Shown: in pieces, positions 5,092-5,203 of the stretch
How positions within the stretch are numbered: position 1 is the first letter of the stretch
Layout of the letters: every line of letters starts with the position of its first letter
DNA from: an uncultured Eubacteriales bacterium
Lineage (GTDB): Bacteria; Bacillota; Clostridia; Oscillospirales; CAG-272
Direction of reading: 5' to 3'
DNA length: 5,203 nt
Assembly (NCBI GenBank): GCA_934462885.1
Contig: CAKSJC010000137.1
Span: 1 to 5,203, forward strand
Notes under the pieces: model-generated
Told to the model about the DNA's origin: nothing
The model's database searches: none
Seen by the model: only the letters and a program-made list of their open reading frames with translations
Translations under genes and position numbers: made by a program

Positions 5092-5203
5092 TTAAGCCTG
5101 ATATTTTGCAAGTATATCGTCAAGCATGGAAGGCTCAAGTCTTCCGTATACATCTTCGCCGATTGTCAAAACGGGAGCAAGACCGCATGCGCCGATGCAT
5201 CTC
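5092..5203 (-). CDS. nuoE: NuoE/HymA-type [2Fe-2S] subunit, C-terminal end
   Basis: The last 36 residues of a gene entering from the right edge. The sequence begins RCIGACGLAPVLTIGEDVYG, the second cluster loop of the thioredoxin-like [2Fe-2S] fold, with the C-x3-C ligand pair at fragment residues 2 and 6. It continues through the conserved glycine/tyrosine segment into a typical C-terminal helix (LDDILAKYQA) and a TAA stop. This is the small subunit of NADH dehydrogenase/bifurcating hydrogenase complexes, passing electrons between the flavin subunit and the hydrogenase. The NuoF partner appears at the other end of the window, so the two ordinary complex genes bracket the regulatory genes. 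The match is short but distinctive. It could equally belong to a formate dehydrogenase-type complex using the same subunit. Confidence 0.88.
   Translation of the reverse strand, partial: RCIGACGLAPVLTIGEDVYGRLEPSMLDDILAKYQA

Noticed and set aside
1..5203. CRISPR array, tRNA/rRNA genes, insertion sequences or prophage parts
   Set aside because: No regular repeat-spacer pattern, cloverleaf-like sequence, transposase or integrase, or terminal inverted repeats were seen on either strand.

Overview
All supported genes in this 5.2 kb window lie on the minus strand and read from high to low coordinates. They form one tightly packed block with overlaps, 1-nt gaps and purine-rich Shine-Dalgarno sites. 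The protein types (HymA/NuoE-like and HymB/NuoF-like subunits, DRTGG-domain proteins, an RsbT-like ATPase, an [FeFe]-hydrogenase relative, a PHP phosphoesterase) and the moderate base composition suggest an anaerobic, fermentative Firmicute of class Clostridia, perhaps a gut Ruminococcaceae/Oscillospiraceae-type organism. That assignment is inference; no rRNA or other taxonomic marker is present.

In order of transcription, the window opens with the C-terminal 36 residues of a NuoE-type [2Fe-2S] subunit (5203-5092). Next is a roughly 350-nt stretch holding a small, apparently frameshifted gene (about 5031-4739). A DRTGG-domain protein follows (4737-4378), then an RsbT/anti-sigma-type ATPase (4385-3963). 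The largest gene is a 459-aa [FeFe]-hydrogenase-like iron-sulfur protein with an altered active-site pocket (3930-2551). After it come a second DRTGG-like protein (2537-2199), a PHP phosphoesterase (2197-1454) and a histidine-kinase-type ATP-binding protein (1434-874). A 168-nt spacer with very few U residues in the transcript leads to a (2Fe-2S) ferredoxin-domain protein (705-334). The window ends with the first 104 residues of a NuoF-type NADH-binding subunit (312-1).

The two outer genes are subunits expected in a trimeric NAD(H)-dependent, probably electron-bifurcating, [FeFe]-hydrogenase; the catalytic subunit would probably lie just beyond position 1. Between them sits what looks like a sensory and regulatory cassette: a hydrogenase-like protein with substitutions in the conserved H-cluster loops, two small ligand-binding-type DRTGG proteins flanking it, two GHKL-fold ATPases of different kinds and a PHP phosphoesterase. 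The most economical reading is that H2 or redox state is sensed by the divergent hydrogenase and passed through an ATPase/phosphoesterase relay to control hydrogenase expression or activity. The gene content is seen in the sequence; the circuit is inference.
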